Shown here one piece after another: positions 1 through 8,823 of a stretch of 64,000 nucleotides of DNA. The notes under the pieces are model-generated. The model was not told the DNA's origin and searched no databases. It saw only the letters and a list, made by a program, of their open reading frames with translations. The stretch lies in assembly GCF_000016185.1 (NCBI RefSeq), contig NC_011420.2:1942501-2006500 (forward strand). Reading direction: 5' to 3'. How positions within the stretch are numbered: position 1 is the stretch's first letter; each line of letters starts with the position of its first letter. Both the position numbers and the translations under genes were made by a program. This DNA is from Rhodospirillum centenum SW. Lineage in GTDB: Bacteria > Pseudomonadota > Alphaproteobacteria > Azospirillales > Azospirillaceae.

Positions 1-255
1 GTCCACCTTCAGCACCTTGCCATGCCCGTCATGGATGCGGACATCGTGGATCGCCTCGAAGGGCAACTCGTCCAGCACGATGCGACGCTTGTAGAGGTCG
101 GCGTCGTACTGCCGCGCCGACGGCATCCGGCGCCGCCGCGAGACCAGCGCCAGCAGCAGCACCAGGACGAGCACGGCCAACACCAGCGCCAGGGCGCCGG
201 CCGTCACCAGTTCGCCGGGGCTCAGACCCGTCTGTTGCACAAGCGTGGAAAGCAT
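1..255 (-). CDS. Membrane-anchored protein of unknown function, 3' end outside window
   Basis: The 85 visible N-terminal residues start at the ATG complement of 253-255 and run off the left edge with no stop. A hydrophobic, Val/Leu/Ala-rich segment at about residues 18-40 is followed by a run of four arginines, so this is probably a single N-terminal membrane anchor with a cytoplasmic body. The remaining visible part is charged and gives no family signature. It is divergent from the SDR gene at 400. I do not recognise the family; the body lies outside the window. Confidence 0.6.
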   Translation of the reverse strand, partial: MLSTLVQQTGLSPGELVTAGALALVLAVLVLVLLLALVSRRRRMPSARQYDADLYKRRIVLDELPFEAIHDVRIHDGHGKVLKVD

Positions 256-399
256 GGGGGTTGCTTAGCTCTTTTATGCGCCCCTGTCACCGTTGCGGGT
301 CCCCGCCCGCCCCGCATGCCATATCGCCACTGACACCTGCCCGGCCGGAGCGTTACGCTGCCGGGCGACAGGTGACGGAGCGCAGGCGGGGGAGCGACG

Positions 400-1203
400 A
401 TGCCGGTGATGGCGAAGAAGGCGGTACTGGTGACGGGGGCGGCGATGGGCGTGGGCGCCGCCATCGCGGAGGACCTGGGGGCCGACGGCTGGAACGTGGG
501 TGTCCACTACTTCACCCAGAAGGACCTGGCCGACCAGGTGGTGGCGAACATCCGCCGCAACGGCGGCACGGCCCACGCGCTCCAGGCCAATCTGGCGAGC
601 GAGGCCGACACGGCGGGGCTGATCCCGCAGGCCTTCCAGACGCTGGGGGCGCTGACCCTGCTGATCAACGCCGCCTCCGTGTTCGAGGACGACACGGCCC
701 TGACCGCCACCCGGCGCTGCTGGGACCGGCACATGGAGACGAACCTGCGGGCGCCGTTCGTGCTGATCCAGCAGTTCGCCCGCCAGCTTTCCGAGACCGA
801 GAGCGGCTGCGTCATCAACGTGCTGGACCAGCGGGTGCTGAACCTGACGCCGCACTATCTGAGCTACACCGTGTCCAAGGCCGGGCTGTGGACCCTGACC
901 CGCACGCTGGCGCTGGCGCTGGCCCCGCGCATCCGGGTCAACGGCATCGGCCCGGGGCAGGAGTTCCGCCCGGCGCGGGAGCCCGACGCCAAAGGTGCCG
1001 CCATGGCAGCGGCCCCGCCCCTGGATCCCGACGAGCACGCGCGCAGCCTGCCGCTGCGCAGGCGCGTGGGCGTGGAGGAGGTCTGCCGCGCCGTCCACTT
1101 CATCCTGGAAACCCCGTCCCTGACCGGCCAGATGCTGGCGCTGGACGCGGGCGAGCACATGGGCTGGGCGCTGCCGACCTCGGTCCTGCCGGGCGGGTCG
1201 TGA
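400..1203 (+). CDS. SDR oxidoreductase of the pteridine reductase (PTR1/FolM) type
   Basis: Short-chain dehydrogenase of 267 aa. The Rossmann glycine motif TGAAMGVGAAI lies at about residues 13-23 and is followed by VHYF, the position of the PTR1 LHY motif. The active site carries D-x12-Y-x3-K (INVLDQR, then SYTVSK): the usual SDR serine is replaced by aspartate with the same spacing as the catalytic Asp/Tyr/Lys of Leishmania PTR1, and RVNGIGPG follows. This points to reduction of a pterin (dihydropterin/dihydromonapterin) with NADPH. The PTR1 arginine of the glycine motif is absent. A purine-rich ribosome site precedes the ATG at 400; the ATG at 409 is an alternative start. Neighbouring uvrC-pgsA-moaD-moaE is a conserved alphaproteobacterial order. 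Confidence 0.82.
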   Translation: MPVMAKKAVLVTGAAMGVGAAIAEDLGADGWNVGVHYFTQKDLADQVVANIRRNGGTAHALQANLASEADTAGLIPQAFQTLGALTLLINAASVFEDDTALTATRRCWDRHMETNLRAPFVLIQQFARQLSETESGCVINVLDQRVLNLTPHYLSYTVSKAGLWTLTRTLALALAPRIRVNGIGPGQEFRPAREPDAKGAAMAAAPPLDPDEHARSLPLRRRVGVEEVCRAVHFILETPSLTGQMLALDAGEHMGWALPTSVLPGGS

Positions 1204-1786
1204 CCCCCGGGAGCGGGCGGTGCCGGCGGGCGGCCGGACGGGACTCCGGGCCGGCGCGCCTGTGCCGCAGTGCGGCAGGTGCTGTGCTGCAAATCCGCAC
1301 GGAGAAGACAGACCGCCCCCCTGGCCCTGTTCTTTCGGCAGGCTCTGGCCGGGGGCCGGACCCAAGGATGGTTCGCCCGCCGAAATAAAGGGAGCCGAAG
1401 TTTTGCACACCCCCCGGCTGCGCCCCACGCCCCCGCCTGTCAAGCCGAAAAATCCGCCACATGACGGGACCGTGACCCCTTGACTTGAAAAAAGCTCAAT
1501 GAAATCAATGACGTCATATTTGATGCCCAAAAAATGAGCAGGGACGTGAAAGCCGCGGAGCGCTTAGGGTCCCACAGCACAGACCAGGGCTTATCCGCAG
1601 AGTTATCCACAGGAATCGTGGATGACTTCCCGATTACCCCTCCCGGAAGGGTGGGGCCGGTCGATTCGACGTCCCGCCCCGGGCCGGGGCCGGCATCCTG
1701 CGGATCGGCGGCGGCCGCAGCGCCCGCGGCGCGGCATGCCCGGGTTGCCCGTCACCCGCGTTGACCATGGCGGCGGGATCGGCCAC
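1204..1786. other. Intergenic region upstream of uvrC
   Basis: No gene is visible in these 583 bases. It contains a GC-rich first half, then an AT-rich stretch at about 1476-1540 (with the 8-bp palindrome TGACGTCA at 1509-1516 and a TTGACT hexamer at 1480), then two DnaA-box-like nonamers at 1591-1611. The open frame entering uvrC from 1622 could in principle extend that protein, but its composition does not resemble UvrC and the start at 1787 is preferred. Confidence 0.5.
1591..1611 (+). promoter_or_regulatory. Pair of DnaA-box-like nonamers
   Basis: TTATCCGCA (1591-1599) and TTATCCACA (1603-1611) lie in tandem with a 12-bp period. The second is a perfect match to the DnaA box consensus and the first differs at one base. 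They sit next to an AT-rich stretch. Such a pair may titrate DnaA or make uvrC responsive to DnaA; an origin is possible but not supported by the neighbouring genes. Confidence 0.45.
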
Positions 1787-3820
1787 ATGAGCGGCATGCA
1801 CCCCGATGAGATGCCTCCCCCGCAGGACGCGGAGACCCTGCCGTCTGTGAACAGCCCGGCGACGGACGGTCCTGCCGACGCCGCCCCCGCCGTTCCGGAC
1901 GGGGGGCCGGGAGAAGACGGAAGCACCGCCCCCGCCGAGGCGCGCCCGGGCCGGCGGCGACGCGGCAGCGTGGCGGACCTGGCCCGCGGGGTGGAGACGA
2001 TCAAGGGGTATCTGCGCACCCTGCCCGACCGGCCCGGCGTCTACCGCATGCTGAGCGCCGAGGGGGACGTGCTCTATGTCGGCAAGGCGCGGAACCTGAA
2101 GCGGCGCGTCACCAACTACACCCAGGTCGCCAAGCTGCCCGTGCGCCTGCAGCGCATGGTGGCCGAGACGGTCACCATGGAGTTCGTCACCACCCACACG
2201 GAGGTGGAGGCGCTGCTGCTGGAGTCGAACCTGATCAAGCGGCTGATGCCGCGCTACAACGTGCTGCTGCGGGACGACAAGAGCTTCCCGCACATCCTGA
2301 TCACGGGCGACCACCCCTTCCCCCAGCTCACCAAGCACCGCGGCGCCCGCGACCGTGCCGGCAGCTATTACGGCCCCTTCGCCAGCGCCGGAGCGGTGAA
2401 CCGGGTGATGACGGCGCTGCAGCGCGCCTTCCAGATCCGCACCTGCACCGACACGGTGTTCGCCAGCCGGACACGGCCCTGTCTCCAGTTCCAGATCAAG
2501 CGCTGCACGGCGCCCTGCGTCGGCCGGGTCGGCGACGCCGGCTACGCCGCCCAGGTGGCCGAGGCGAAGTCCTTCCTGTCGGGCCGGAGTTCGGAGGTGC
2601 AGGCGCGGCTGGCCCGGGCCATGCAGGACGCGGCCGAGGCGCTGGAGTTCGAGACGGCGGCCAAGCTGCGCGACCGCATCCGCGCCCTGACCGCCATCCA
2701 GGCGCATCAGGACATCAATGTCGAAGGGGTGGAGGATGCCGACGTGATCGCCGCGCACCAGGACGGCGGCGTCACCTGCATCCAGGTCTTCTTCTTCCGC
2801 GGCGGCCGCAACTACGGCAACCGCGCCTATTTCCCCAGCCACGACAAGGCCCAGGATACGCCCGAGGTGCTGTCCGCCTTCGTCGCCCAGTTCTACGAGA
2901 ACAAGGCCGCCCCGGAGCTGGTGCTGGTCAGCGAGGACCTGCCCGAACACGCGCTGCTGCAGGAGGCGCTGTCGGTGCGCGCCGGGCACAGGGTGGCGCT
3001 GGTGGCCCCCAAGCGCGGCGACAAGCGCCGGGTGGTGGACCATGCCCTGACCAACGCGCGGGAGGCGCATGGCCGCCGGCTGGCGGAGAGCGGCAGCCAG
3101 GCGAAGCTGCTGGCCGGGGTGGCCGAGGTCTTCGGTCTGGCGGAACCGCCGCAGCGGATCGAGGTCTACGACAACTCCCACATCCAGGGCACGAACGCCG
3201 TGGGCGGCATGATCGTGGCCGGCCCCGAGGGCTTCCTGAAGTCCGCCTACCGCAAGTTCAACATCAAGGACCCGGCCGCCGCCGGCGACGACTACGCCAT
3301 GATGCGGGAGGTGCTGACCCGGCGCTTCGAGCGGGCCCTGAAGGAGGACCCGGAGCGCACGGGCGGCACCTGGCCCGACCTGCTGCTGATCGACGGCGGC
3401 GAGGGCCAGCTTGCCGTGGCGCTGGAGGTGCTGGCCGAGCTGGGCATCGACGACGTGCCGCTGGCCGGCATCGCCAAGGGACCGGACCGCGACGCCGGCC
3501 GCGAGCGCTTCTTCCTGCCCGGCCGTCCGCCCTTCGGACTCGATCCGAAGAGCCCCGTCCTCTACTACCTCCAGCGCCTGCGCGACGAGGCGCACCGCTT
3601 CGCCATCGGCACCCACCGGGCGCGGCGGGAGAAGGCGCTGGGCGCCAGCCCGCTGGACGAGATCGCCGGCATCGGGCCGCGGCGCAAGAAGGCGCTGCTG
3701 CACCATTTCGGCTCGGCCCGCGCCGTCTCCCGCGCCGGACTGCAGGACCTCGCCAGCGTCGAGGGGATCAGCGAGGCGGTGGCCAGAATCATCTATGACC
3801 ACTTCCATCCGGACGGCTAG
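1787..3820 (+). CDS. uvrC: UvrABC excinuclease subunit C
   Basis: Nucleotide excision repair nuclease that makes the 3' and 5' incisions around lesions marked by UvrAB. The GIY-YIG nuclease starts with GVY at about residue 84 and continues as [17 protein letters not shown] (UvrB-binding) segment rich in E/A ([15 protein letters not shown]) follows, then the RNase H-like second nuclease ([22 protein letters not shown]) and two C-terminal helix-hairpin-helix motifs ([25 protein letters not shown]). The start chosen gives 677 aa with a roughly 75-residue acidic/proline-rich N-terminal extension beyond the usual family start. An upstream start at 1622 is open but would add low-complexity arginine-rich sequence. 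Confidence 0.96.
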   Translation: MSGMHPDEMPPPQDAETLPSVNSPATDGPADAAPAVPDGGPGEDGSTAPAEARPGRRRRGSVADLARGVETIKGYLRTLPDRPGVYRMLSAEGDVLYVGKARNLKRRVTNYTQVAKLPVRLQRMVAETVTMEFVTTHTEVEALLLESNLIKRLMPRYNVLLRDDKSFPHILITGDHPFPQLTKHRGARDRAGSYYGPFASAGAVNRVMTALQRAFQIRTCTDTVFASRTRPCLQFQIKRCTAPCVGRVGDAGYAAQVAEAKSFLSGRSSEVQARLARAMQDAAEALEFETAAKLRDRIRALTAIQAHQDINVEGVEDADVIAAHQDGGVTCIQVFFFRGGRNYGNRAYFPSHDKAQDTPEVLSAFVAQFYENKAAPELVLVSEDLPEHALLQEALSVRAGHRVALVAPKRGDKRRVVDHALTNAREAHGRRLAESGSQAKLLAGVAEVFGLAEPPQRIEVYDNSHIQGTNAVGGMIVAGPEGFLKSAYRKFNIKDPAAAGDDYAMMREVLTRRFERALKEDPERTGGTWPDLLLIDGGEGQLAVALEVLAELGIDDVPLAGIAKGPDRDAGRERFFLPGRPPFGLDPKSPVLYYLQRLRDEAHRFAIGTHRARREKALGASPLDEIAGIGPRRKKALLHHFGSARAVSRAGLQDLASVEGISEAVARIIYDHFHPDG

Positions 3821-3928
3821 GATGGGCCCGGCCCGGAACCGGGCCAAGGAACCGGACGCGGCTGCGCCCGGTTCCGCCAGCAGCCGGGGCGACCCGGTCT
3901 GCCGTGACCGCGAAGTGTTTGGACGCCG

Positions 3929-4525
3929 ATGCTGACCAGCCTGCCCAACATCCTGACCCTGTCCCGGATCGTCGTCATTCCGGTGATCGTGGCGCTGTTC
4001 TTCGTGCCGGGGCCGTCGGCCGCCTACACCGCCTGCGCCCTGTTCGCGGCGGCCGGCATCACCGACTGGTTCGACGGCTACCTGGCCCGCGCCTGGCGGG
4101 AGGAGAGCGTCATCGGCAAGTTCCTGGACCCGATCGCCGACAAGCTGCTGGTCGCCGCCGTGCTGATGATGCTGGTGGCGGTGGACAAGGTGGCCGGCTG
4201 GGCCGTGATCGCCGCCGTCGTCATCCTGCTGCGCGAGGTCATGGTGTCCGGCCTGCGCGAATTCCTGGCCGGCCTGCAGGTGGGCGTGCCGGTCAGCCGG
4301 CTGGCGAAGTGGAAGACCGGCATCCAGATGGGGGCCATCGGCGTGCTGATTGTCGGCGACGACGGTCCCGGCTGGCTGCCCACCACCCTGATCGGCGAGG
4401 CCGGCCTCTGGGTCGCCGCCCTGCTGACCCTGGTCACCGGCTGGGACTATCTGCGCGCCGGCCTGCGCCACATGCTGGCGCCCTTGCCGGAAAAGCCGCC
4501 GCGGGCGACCGAGGTGCGGACCTGA
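3929..4525 (+). CDS. pgsA: CDP-diacylglycerol--glycerol-3-phosphate 3-phosphatidyltransferase
   Basis: Inner-membrane enzyme that commits CDP-diacylglycerol to phosphatidylglycerol by condensation with glycerol 3-phosphate. The CDP-alcohol phosphotransferase signature D-x2-DG-x2-AR-x8-G-x3-D-x3-D is complete: TDWFDGYLAR, then GKFLDPIADK. The 198 aa and several hydrophobic segments suit the family. It lies 108 bases after uvrC, as in many proteobacteria, and precedes the moaD/moaE pair. Start ATG 3929. Confidence 0.95.
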   Translation: MLTSLPNILTLSRIVVIPVIVALFFVPGPSAAYTACALFAAAGITDWFDGYLARAWREESVIGKFLDPIADKLLVAAVLMMLVAVDKVAGWAVIAAVVILLREVMVSGLREFLAGLQVGVPVSRLAKWKTGIQMGAIGVLIVGDDGPGWLPTTLIGEAGLWVAALLTLVTGWDYLRAGLRHMLAPLPEKPPRATEVRT

Positions 4526-4748
4526 GGTCGGGCCGGCACAGGAGCGCACGCCTGCAAGCGGGCGCCCCTACAAGAGAAGTCCAAGGCGAATGCATACAAG
4601 TAGACGGCGGAGCATCGAAAGCCGAAGACTTCCGAGGCTTCCTTCCAGGCGATGACGCCGACTGTACTGCATCTCGACACCGGAACAAATAATGGGTATT
4701 TCTTTCGTCGTGCCGCCGGACGGTCGGCGGCCTGACGATGAGGACTCC

Positions 4749-5114
4749 ATGATCCGTCGCGCGCTTGCTGCAAGTGTCCTGGTCCCCGTCCTTCTTGCCG
4801 GGGCCGCGCTGGCCGACGGCCGGCAGGATTTCACCCTGGTCAACAAGACCGGCTACACGATCTCCGAAGTCTACGTCTCCTCGGCCAAGACGGACGACTG
4901 GGAAGAGGACGTGATGGGCCGCGACGTCCTGGAGGACGGCGACCGCGTCCAGATCTCCTTCCCCTACAAGGAGAAGTCGTGCAAGTGGGACCTGAAGGTC
5001 GTCTATGACGATGGCGAGGAAGCCGTCTGGAACGGCTTCGACCTCTGCCGGACCTCGGTGATCCGCATCCGCTACAACCGCAATGACGGCAGCACCTGGG
5101 CCGAGTACGAGTGA
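4749..5114 (+). CDS. Small secreted protein of unknown function
   Basis: 121 aa from the ATG at 4749. Residues 1-22 form a classical signal peptide (positively charged start, Leu/Val/Ala-rich core, cleavage expected after ALADG-like sequence). The mature part is a compact acidic domain with two cysteines (KSCKW and DLCRT) that could form a disulfide, and many Tyr/Asp/Asn residues near the C-terminus. It has the look of a widespread small alphaproteobacterial periplasmic family without assigned function. The ATG at 4692 would add 19 residues before the signal peptide and is rejected as start. Confidence 0.75.
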   Translation: MIRRALAASVLVPVLLAGAALADGRQDFTLVNKTGYTISEVYVSSAKTDDWEEDVMGRDVLEDGDRVQISFPYKEKSCKWDLKVVYDDGEEAVWNGFDLCRTSVIRIRYNRNDGSTWAEYE

Positions 5115-5217
5115 CGGCTGAGGCAGAGCCCCTCCCCGCCGGTCCGCTGCCTTGTCCGGGCTTCCGTCCCTGGCCGGGTGCGCTATGTATGGGGGCGAGA
5201 CCGCGGGGAGGATTGCT

Positions 5218-5469
5218 GTGAAGCTGCTCTATTTCGCCTGGCTGCGCACCAAGGTCGGCCTGTCCGAGGAAACGGTGGAGCCGCCGCCCGGGGTGACGGA
5301 CGTGGCCGGCCTGATCGACTGGCTGAAGGGGCGCGGCCCCGGCTATGCCGACGCGCTGGCCAATCTGGCCGTCGTGAAGGTGGCCGTGAACCAGGAATAC
5401 GTCCCCTTCGAGCATCCGGTCCGGCCGGGGGACGAGGTGGCGCTGTTCCCCCCGGTCACCGGCGGCTGA
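5218..5469 (+). CDS. moaD: Molybdopterin synthase small subunit (sulfur carrier)
   Basis: 83 aa ubiquitin-fold sulfur carrier that, as a C-terminal thiocarboxylate, donates sulfur to precursor Z in molybdenum cofactor synthesis. The decisive feature is the C-terminal Gly-Gly (PPVTGG then stop). The start is GTG 5218, preceded by a GGGGAGG ribosome site; it gives the normal family length, whereas the ATGs further upstream add sequence without similarity. MoaE follows 8 bases downstream, so the two synthase subunits are co-transcribed. Confidence 0.93.
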   Translation: MKLLYFAWLRTKVGLSEETVEPPPGVTDVAGLIDWLKGRGPGYADALANLAVVKVAVNQEYVPFEHPVRPGDEVALFPPVTGG

Positions 5470-5477
5470 GGCCCCCC

Positions 5478-5936
5478 GTGACGGTACGCGTGCAGGCGGA
5501 GGATTTCGATGTCGGCGCCGAGCTGGCGGCCCTGACCCGCGGCAATCCGCGGATCGGCGGGCTGGCCTGCTTCGTCGGGCTGGTGCGCGACCTGCACCCC
5601 GGCGCCGCGGATGCCGCCGCCGTCCAGGCCCTGACCCTGGAACACTATCCCGGCATGACGGAGCGCCAGATCGGCGCCATCGCGGCCGAGGCGAAGGCGC
5701 GCTGGCCGCTGGAGTCGGTGCTGGTGATCCACCGCCACGGCCGGCTGGAGCCGGGCGACCGCATCGTGCTGGTGGCCTGTGCCAGCGCCCACCGGGACGC
5801 CGCCTTCGCCGCCTGCCAGTTCCTGATGGACTGGCTGAAGACCCGCGCCCCCTTCTGGAAGCGGGAAGAGACCGTGGAGGGCGGCCGCTGGGTGGAGGCC
5901 CGTGCAGAGGACGAGGCGGCAGCCCGGAAGTGGTAG
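5478..5936 (+). CDS. moaE: Molybdopterin synthase catalytic subunit
   Basis: Large subunit of molybdopterin synthase, which inserts the dithiolene sulfurs carried by MoaD. The 152 aa from GTG 5478 carry the family blocks FVGLVRD, LEHYPGMTE, VIHRHGRLEPGD, ASAHRDAAF and the C-terminal LKTRAPFWKRE, which holds the conserved active-site lysines. The upstream frame belongs to moaD in another phase, so GTG 5478, eight bases after the moaD stop, is the natural start. Confidence 0.94.
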   Translation: MTVRVQAEDFDVGAELAALTRGNPRIGGLACFVGLVRDLHPGAADAAAVQALTLEHYPGMTERQIGAIAAEAKARWPLESVLVIHRHGRLEPGDRIVLVACASAHRDAAFAACQFLMDWLKTRAPFWKREETVEGGRWVEARAEDEAAARKW

Positions 5937-6035
5937 TCCATCCGGCTGCGAGGGAGCCGTGCGAAAGTTGCCGGAGACAGAGACCCTTGGAGAGCGATAG
6001 GATAGCCGCCGGTTTCTGAGAGCGATCAAGAAGAT

Positions 6036-7298
6036 ATGACCCAGGGACAGCGGACCTGTACCATCCTGGTCGTCGATGACAGCCGGACACATCTCGCCCA
6101 GCTCTCCGACCTGTTGCGCCAGGACGGCTATGCTGCCGTCCATACGGTCCGCGATCCGCGCACGGCCGTTGCGGAATGCCGCGAGCGCAAGCCGGACGTC
6201 ATCCTGCTCGACTATGTGATGCCGCACCTGGACGGGTTGCAGGTGATGGACGCGCTCCAGGCCGCCCGGCTGGAGGTGGAGCCCGCGGTCATCCTGGTCA
6301 CCGGCCATTCCGACCGGAATCTCCGGCTGGAAGCCCTGCGCCGCGGCGCCCGCGACTTCATCGGCCGCCCCTTCGACCCGCACGAGCTGCTGGCCCGCCT
6401 TTCCAACGTGGCCCAGGCGCAGTTCCTGCAACGCCAGCTCCGGCACCAGAACGTGATGCTGGAGAGCATGGTCAAGGAGAGCACCCAGCGCCTGTCGGAG
6501 GCGATGGAGGTGCTGCGCCATGCCGAACGGCAACTGGCTGAACAGCTTGAGCATTCGCGGGAAGAGAACCGGCGCAAGAGCGAGTTCCTGGCGAACGCGA
6601 CGCACGAGCTGCGCACGCCCCTGAACGCCATCCTGGGCTTTGCCGACCTGCTGGTGGCGGAGGCCTACGGTCCGCTGGGCAACCCGCACTATGCCGAGTA
6701 TGCCCACGACATCCACACCGCCGCCGAGCACCTGCTGGCGCTGGTGGAAGGCACCATGGATCTGGCCAAGGCGGAATCCGGCCAGGACGAGATCGAGCTG
6801 CGGGAGATCGATATCGGCCGCACGGTGCAGGACAGCATCCGCCTGCTGCGCCAGCTTGCCGAGATCGGCGGCGTGAGCCTGACCGTGAGCGTGCCGGAGA
6901 CGCCGCTGCGGCTGCGCAGCGACCCGGAGAAGATCAGGCAGATCGTCCTGAACCTCGCCTCCAACGCCATCAAGTTCACGCCCAAGGGCGGCTGCGTGAC
7001 CGTGGATGTCAGCGCCGACAGCGACGGCGGGGCCTGCATCCTGGTGATCCGCGACACCGGCATCGGCATCGCGCCGCAGGACCTTGCCACGGCCCTGCGC
7101 CCGTTCGGACAGGTGCGCAGCCCCGATCGCCCGCACCCCAAGGGCACCGGGCTGGGACTGCCGCTGACCCGGCGTTTCGTGGAGATGCTGGGCGGCTCCA
7201 TGGCGATCGACAGCCGCCCCGGCCACGGCACCGTCGTCACCGTGCGCCTGCCCGCCCTGGCGGAGGAGGCCCTCTCCGAAAATCTGGCCGCCGGCTGA
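6036..7298 (+). CDS. Receiver-first hybrid histidine kinase
   Basis: 420 aa soluble signalling protein. An N-terminal receiver domain (residues about 8-125) has the acidic pocket DD at 14-15, phospho-acceptor D59 (VILLDYVMP) and the switch Thr (VTGHSD), but the invariant lysine of the KPF motif is arginine here (GRPFDP). A coiled coil (about 130-180) leads to HisKA with H190 in NATHELRTPL, then HATPase_c with N box NLASNAIKF, G1 DTGIGIAP and G2 GTGLGLPLT. No membrane segments are seen. No cognate regulator is adjacent. REC-HisKA order suggests that phosphorylation of the receiver controls the kinase; the signal is unknown. Confidence 0.92.
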   Translation: MTQGQRTCTILVVDDSRTHLAQLSDLLRQDGYAAVHTVRDPRTAVAECRERKPDVILLDYVMPHLDGLQVMDALQAARLEVEPAVILVTGHSDRNLRLEALRRGARDFIGRPFDPHELLARLSNVAQAQFLQRQLRHQNVMLESMVKESTQRLSEAMEVLRHAERQLAEQLEHSREENRRKSEFLANATHELRTPLNAILGFADLLVAEAYGPLGNPHYAEYAHDIHTAAEHLLALVEGTMDLAKAESGQDEIELREIDIGRTVQDSIRLLRQLAEIGGVSLTVSVPETPLRLRSDPEKIRQIVLNLASNAIKFTPKGGCVTVDVSADSDGGACILVIRDTGIGIAPQDLATALRPFGQVRSPDRPHPKGTGLGLPLTRRFVEMLGGSMAIDSRPGHGTVVTVRLPALAEEALSENLAAG

Positions 7299-7330
7299 CG
7301 CCCCCCCGACGCCCGGGAAACGTCATCGTG

Positions 7331-7757
7331 CATCCGTGTTTCCGGCGCGACCGGCCCGCGGCTGGTGCCGACGGACCGGATGGCACGGATCACCACGGAT
7401 GACACGGATCGGAACGGCACCCGTCGGTACTTTCCGGAGCCCCCGGCGATCCGGTAAGGCGGACGGTCACCGGCGCCTGCGGCGCCCGGACCCTTCATCC
7501 GTGTTCATCCGTGTTTCCGGCGCGACCGGCCCGCGGCTGGTGCCGACGGACCGGATGGCACGGATCACCACGGATGACACGGATCGGAACGGCACCCGTC
7601 GGTACTTTCCGGAGCCCCCGGCGATCCGGGCAGGTGGACGGTCACCGGCGCCTGCGGTGCCCGGAGCCTTCACCCGTGTTCATCCGGACAATCCGTGTTC
7701 ATCCGTGTTTCCGGCGCGACCGGCCCGGGCTGGTGCCGACGGACACGGATGGCGCGG
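7331..7757. repeat. Tandem intergenic repeat, two full copies plus a partial third
   Basis: The region between the hybrid kinase and ilvE holds two nearly identical units starting with CATCCGTGTTTCCGGCGCGA at 7331 and 7506 (period 175), and a third partial copy at 7700 (period 194) that decays after about 58 bases. Each unit contains inverted arrangements of ATCCGTG and CACGGAT, so it can form hairpins. No credible gene lies in it. The whole 7299-7834 interval is otherwise empty. It resembles dispersed intergenic repeats rather than an insertion sequence: there is no transposase. Confidence 0.85.
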
Positions 7758-7834
7758 CGGATGACGCGGGGTAGCCGCCCCTCCCCCGCCGTGGGCGACG
7801 GGGGACGGGCGGGACCGGACCGGGTCGAGCGGCG

Positions 7835-8734
7835 TTACTCGGCCGCGGCGGCGTCCGCGAGGCGGCCGTTCACCAGGGCGTCGTAGTCCAGCATCAGGGC
7901 CTTGGTGATCTCGCCCGGGGTATAGGTGATGTCCCCGATGCGGCCGACGGCCGTGACCTCGGCAGCGGTGCCGGTGAGGAAGACCTCGGTGAAGTCCTTC
8001 AGCTCGTCGGCGCTGATCGCCCGCTCCACCACCTGGTAGCCGCGCCGGCGGGCGAGGCCGATCACGGTGCGGCGGGTGATGCCGTCCAGGAAGCAGTCCG
8101 GCGTCGGCGTATGGATCGCCCCGTCCTTGACCAGGAAGATGTTGGCACCCGTCGCCTCCGCCACGAGGCCGCGGTAGTCCAGCATCAGCGCGTCCTGGAA
8201 GCCGTCATTCTCGGCCGCATGCTTGGACATGGTGCAGATCATGTAGAGGCCGGCCGCCTTGCTGGCCGTGGGCGCCGTGTCGGGCGCCGGCCGCCGCCAC
8301 TTGGAGATCTGGAGCGAGATGCCCTTCATCCGCAACTCGGGCGAGAAATAGCTGGGCCATTCCCAGGCGGCGATGGCGAGGTGGATCTTGTTCGCCTGGG
8401 CGGAGACGCCCATCATCTCGCTGCCGCGCCACGCCACGGGCCGGACATAGCCGTTGACCATGCCCGCGGCCTTGACGACGTCATTCGTCGCCTTCTCGAT
8501 CTCCGCCGCGCTGTAGGGAATGCGGAAACCGAGGATTTCCCCCGACCTGACAAGCCGTTCCGAATGCTCGGTCAGCTTGAAGACCTTGCCGTTGTAAACC
8601 CGCTCCCCTTCGAATACACAACTTGCATAATGCAGGCCGTGCGTCAGGACGTGGATCTTGGCATCGCGCCACGGCACCATCTCACCGTCGAACCAGATAA
8701 CGCCGTCGCGGTCGTGGAAGGGGATGATGGACAT
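7835..8734 (-). CDS. ilvE: Branched-chain amino acid aminotransferase
   Basis: PLP-dependent class IV transaminase catalysing the last step of Leu/Ile/Val synthesis with glutamate and 2-oxoglutarate. The 299 aa protein shows IWFDGEMVPW and LTHGLHYASCVFEGER near the N-terminus. The PLP lysine is most likely in TASKAAGLYM, followed by the class IV blocks LVAEATGANIF and FLDGITRRTV. ATG complement of 8732-8734 matches the family start; an ATG six codons upstream is less likely. It is divergent from the marR gene. Confidence 0.94.
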   Translation of the reverse strand: MSIIPFHDRDGVIWFDGEMVPWRDAKIHVLTHGLHYASCVFEGERVYNGKVFKLTEHSERLVRSGEILGFRIPYSAAEIEKATNDVVKAAGMVNGYVRPVAWRGSEMMGVSAQANKIHLAIAAWEWPSYFSPELRMKGISLQISKWRRPAPDTAPTASKAAGLYMICTMSKHAAENDGFQDALMLDYRGLVAEATGANIFLVKDGAIHTPTPDCFLDGITRRTVIGLARRRGYQVVERAISADELKDFTEVFLTGTAAEVTAVGRIGDITYTPGEITKALMLDYDALVNGRLADAAAAE

Positions 8735-8774
8735 CGCAGGTCGGTTCCTCATGGCTTACGCCCGGGTCAGAATG

Positions 8775-8788
8775 TGTCCGGGTGGACA
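8775..8788. promoter_or_regulatory. Inverted repeat between ilvE and marR
   Basis: TGTCC-GGGT-GGACA is a perfect 5-bp inverted repeat with a 4-base centre, about 40 bases upstream of both start codons in the divergent region. Its position fits an operator for the adjacent MarR protein, but no binding consensus is known to me for it. Confidence 0.3.
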
Positions 8789-8823
8789 GCTCGGACGTTA
8801 CGATCTTTCAGAAAAAAGTCAAC

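Noticed and set aside
1476-1625. Chromosome origin
   Set aside because: Only two DnaA boxes, no dnaA/hemE/parAB-type neighbours and skew cannot be computed here; kept only as a regulatory observation.
1634-4549. A 970-codon minus-strand frame antisense to uvrC and pgsA
   Set aside because: No motifs; the plus strand carries GIY-YIG and CDP-alcohol transferase signatures.
4692-4748. Longer start for the small secreted protein
   Set aside because: The extra residues would lie ahead of a perfect signal peptide, which must be at the N-terminus.
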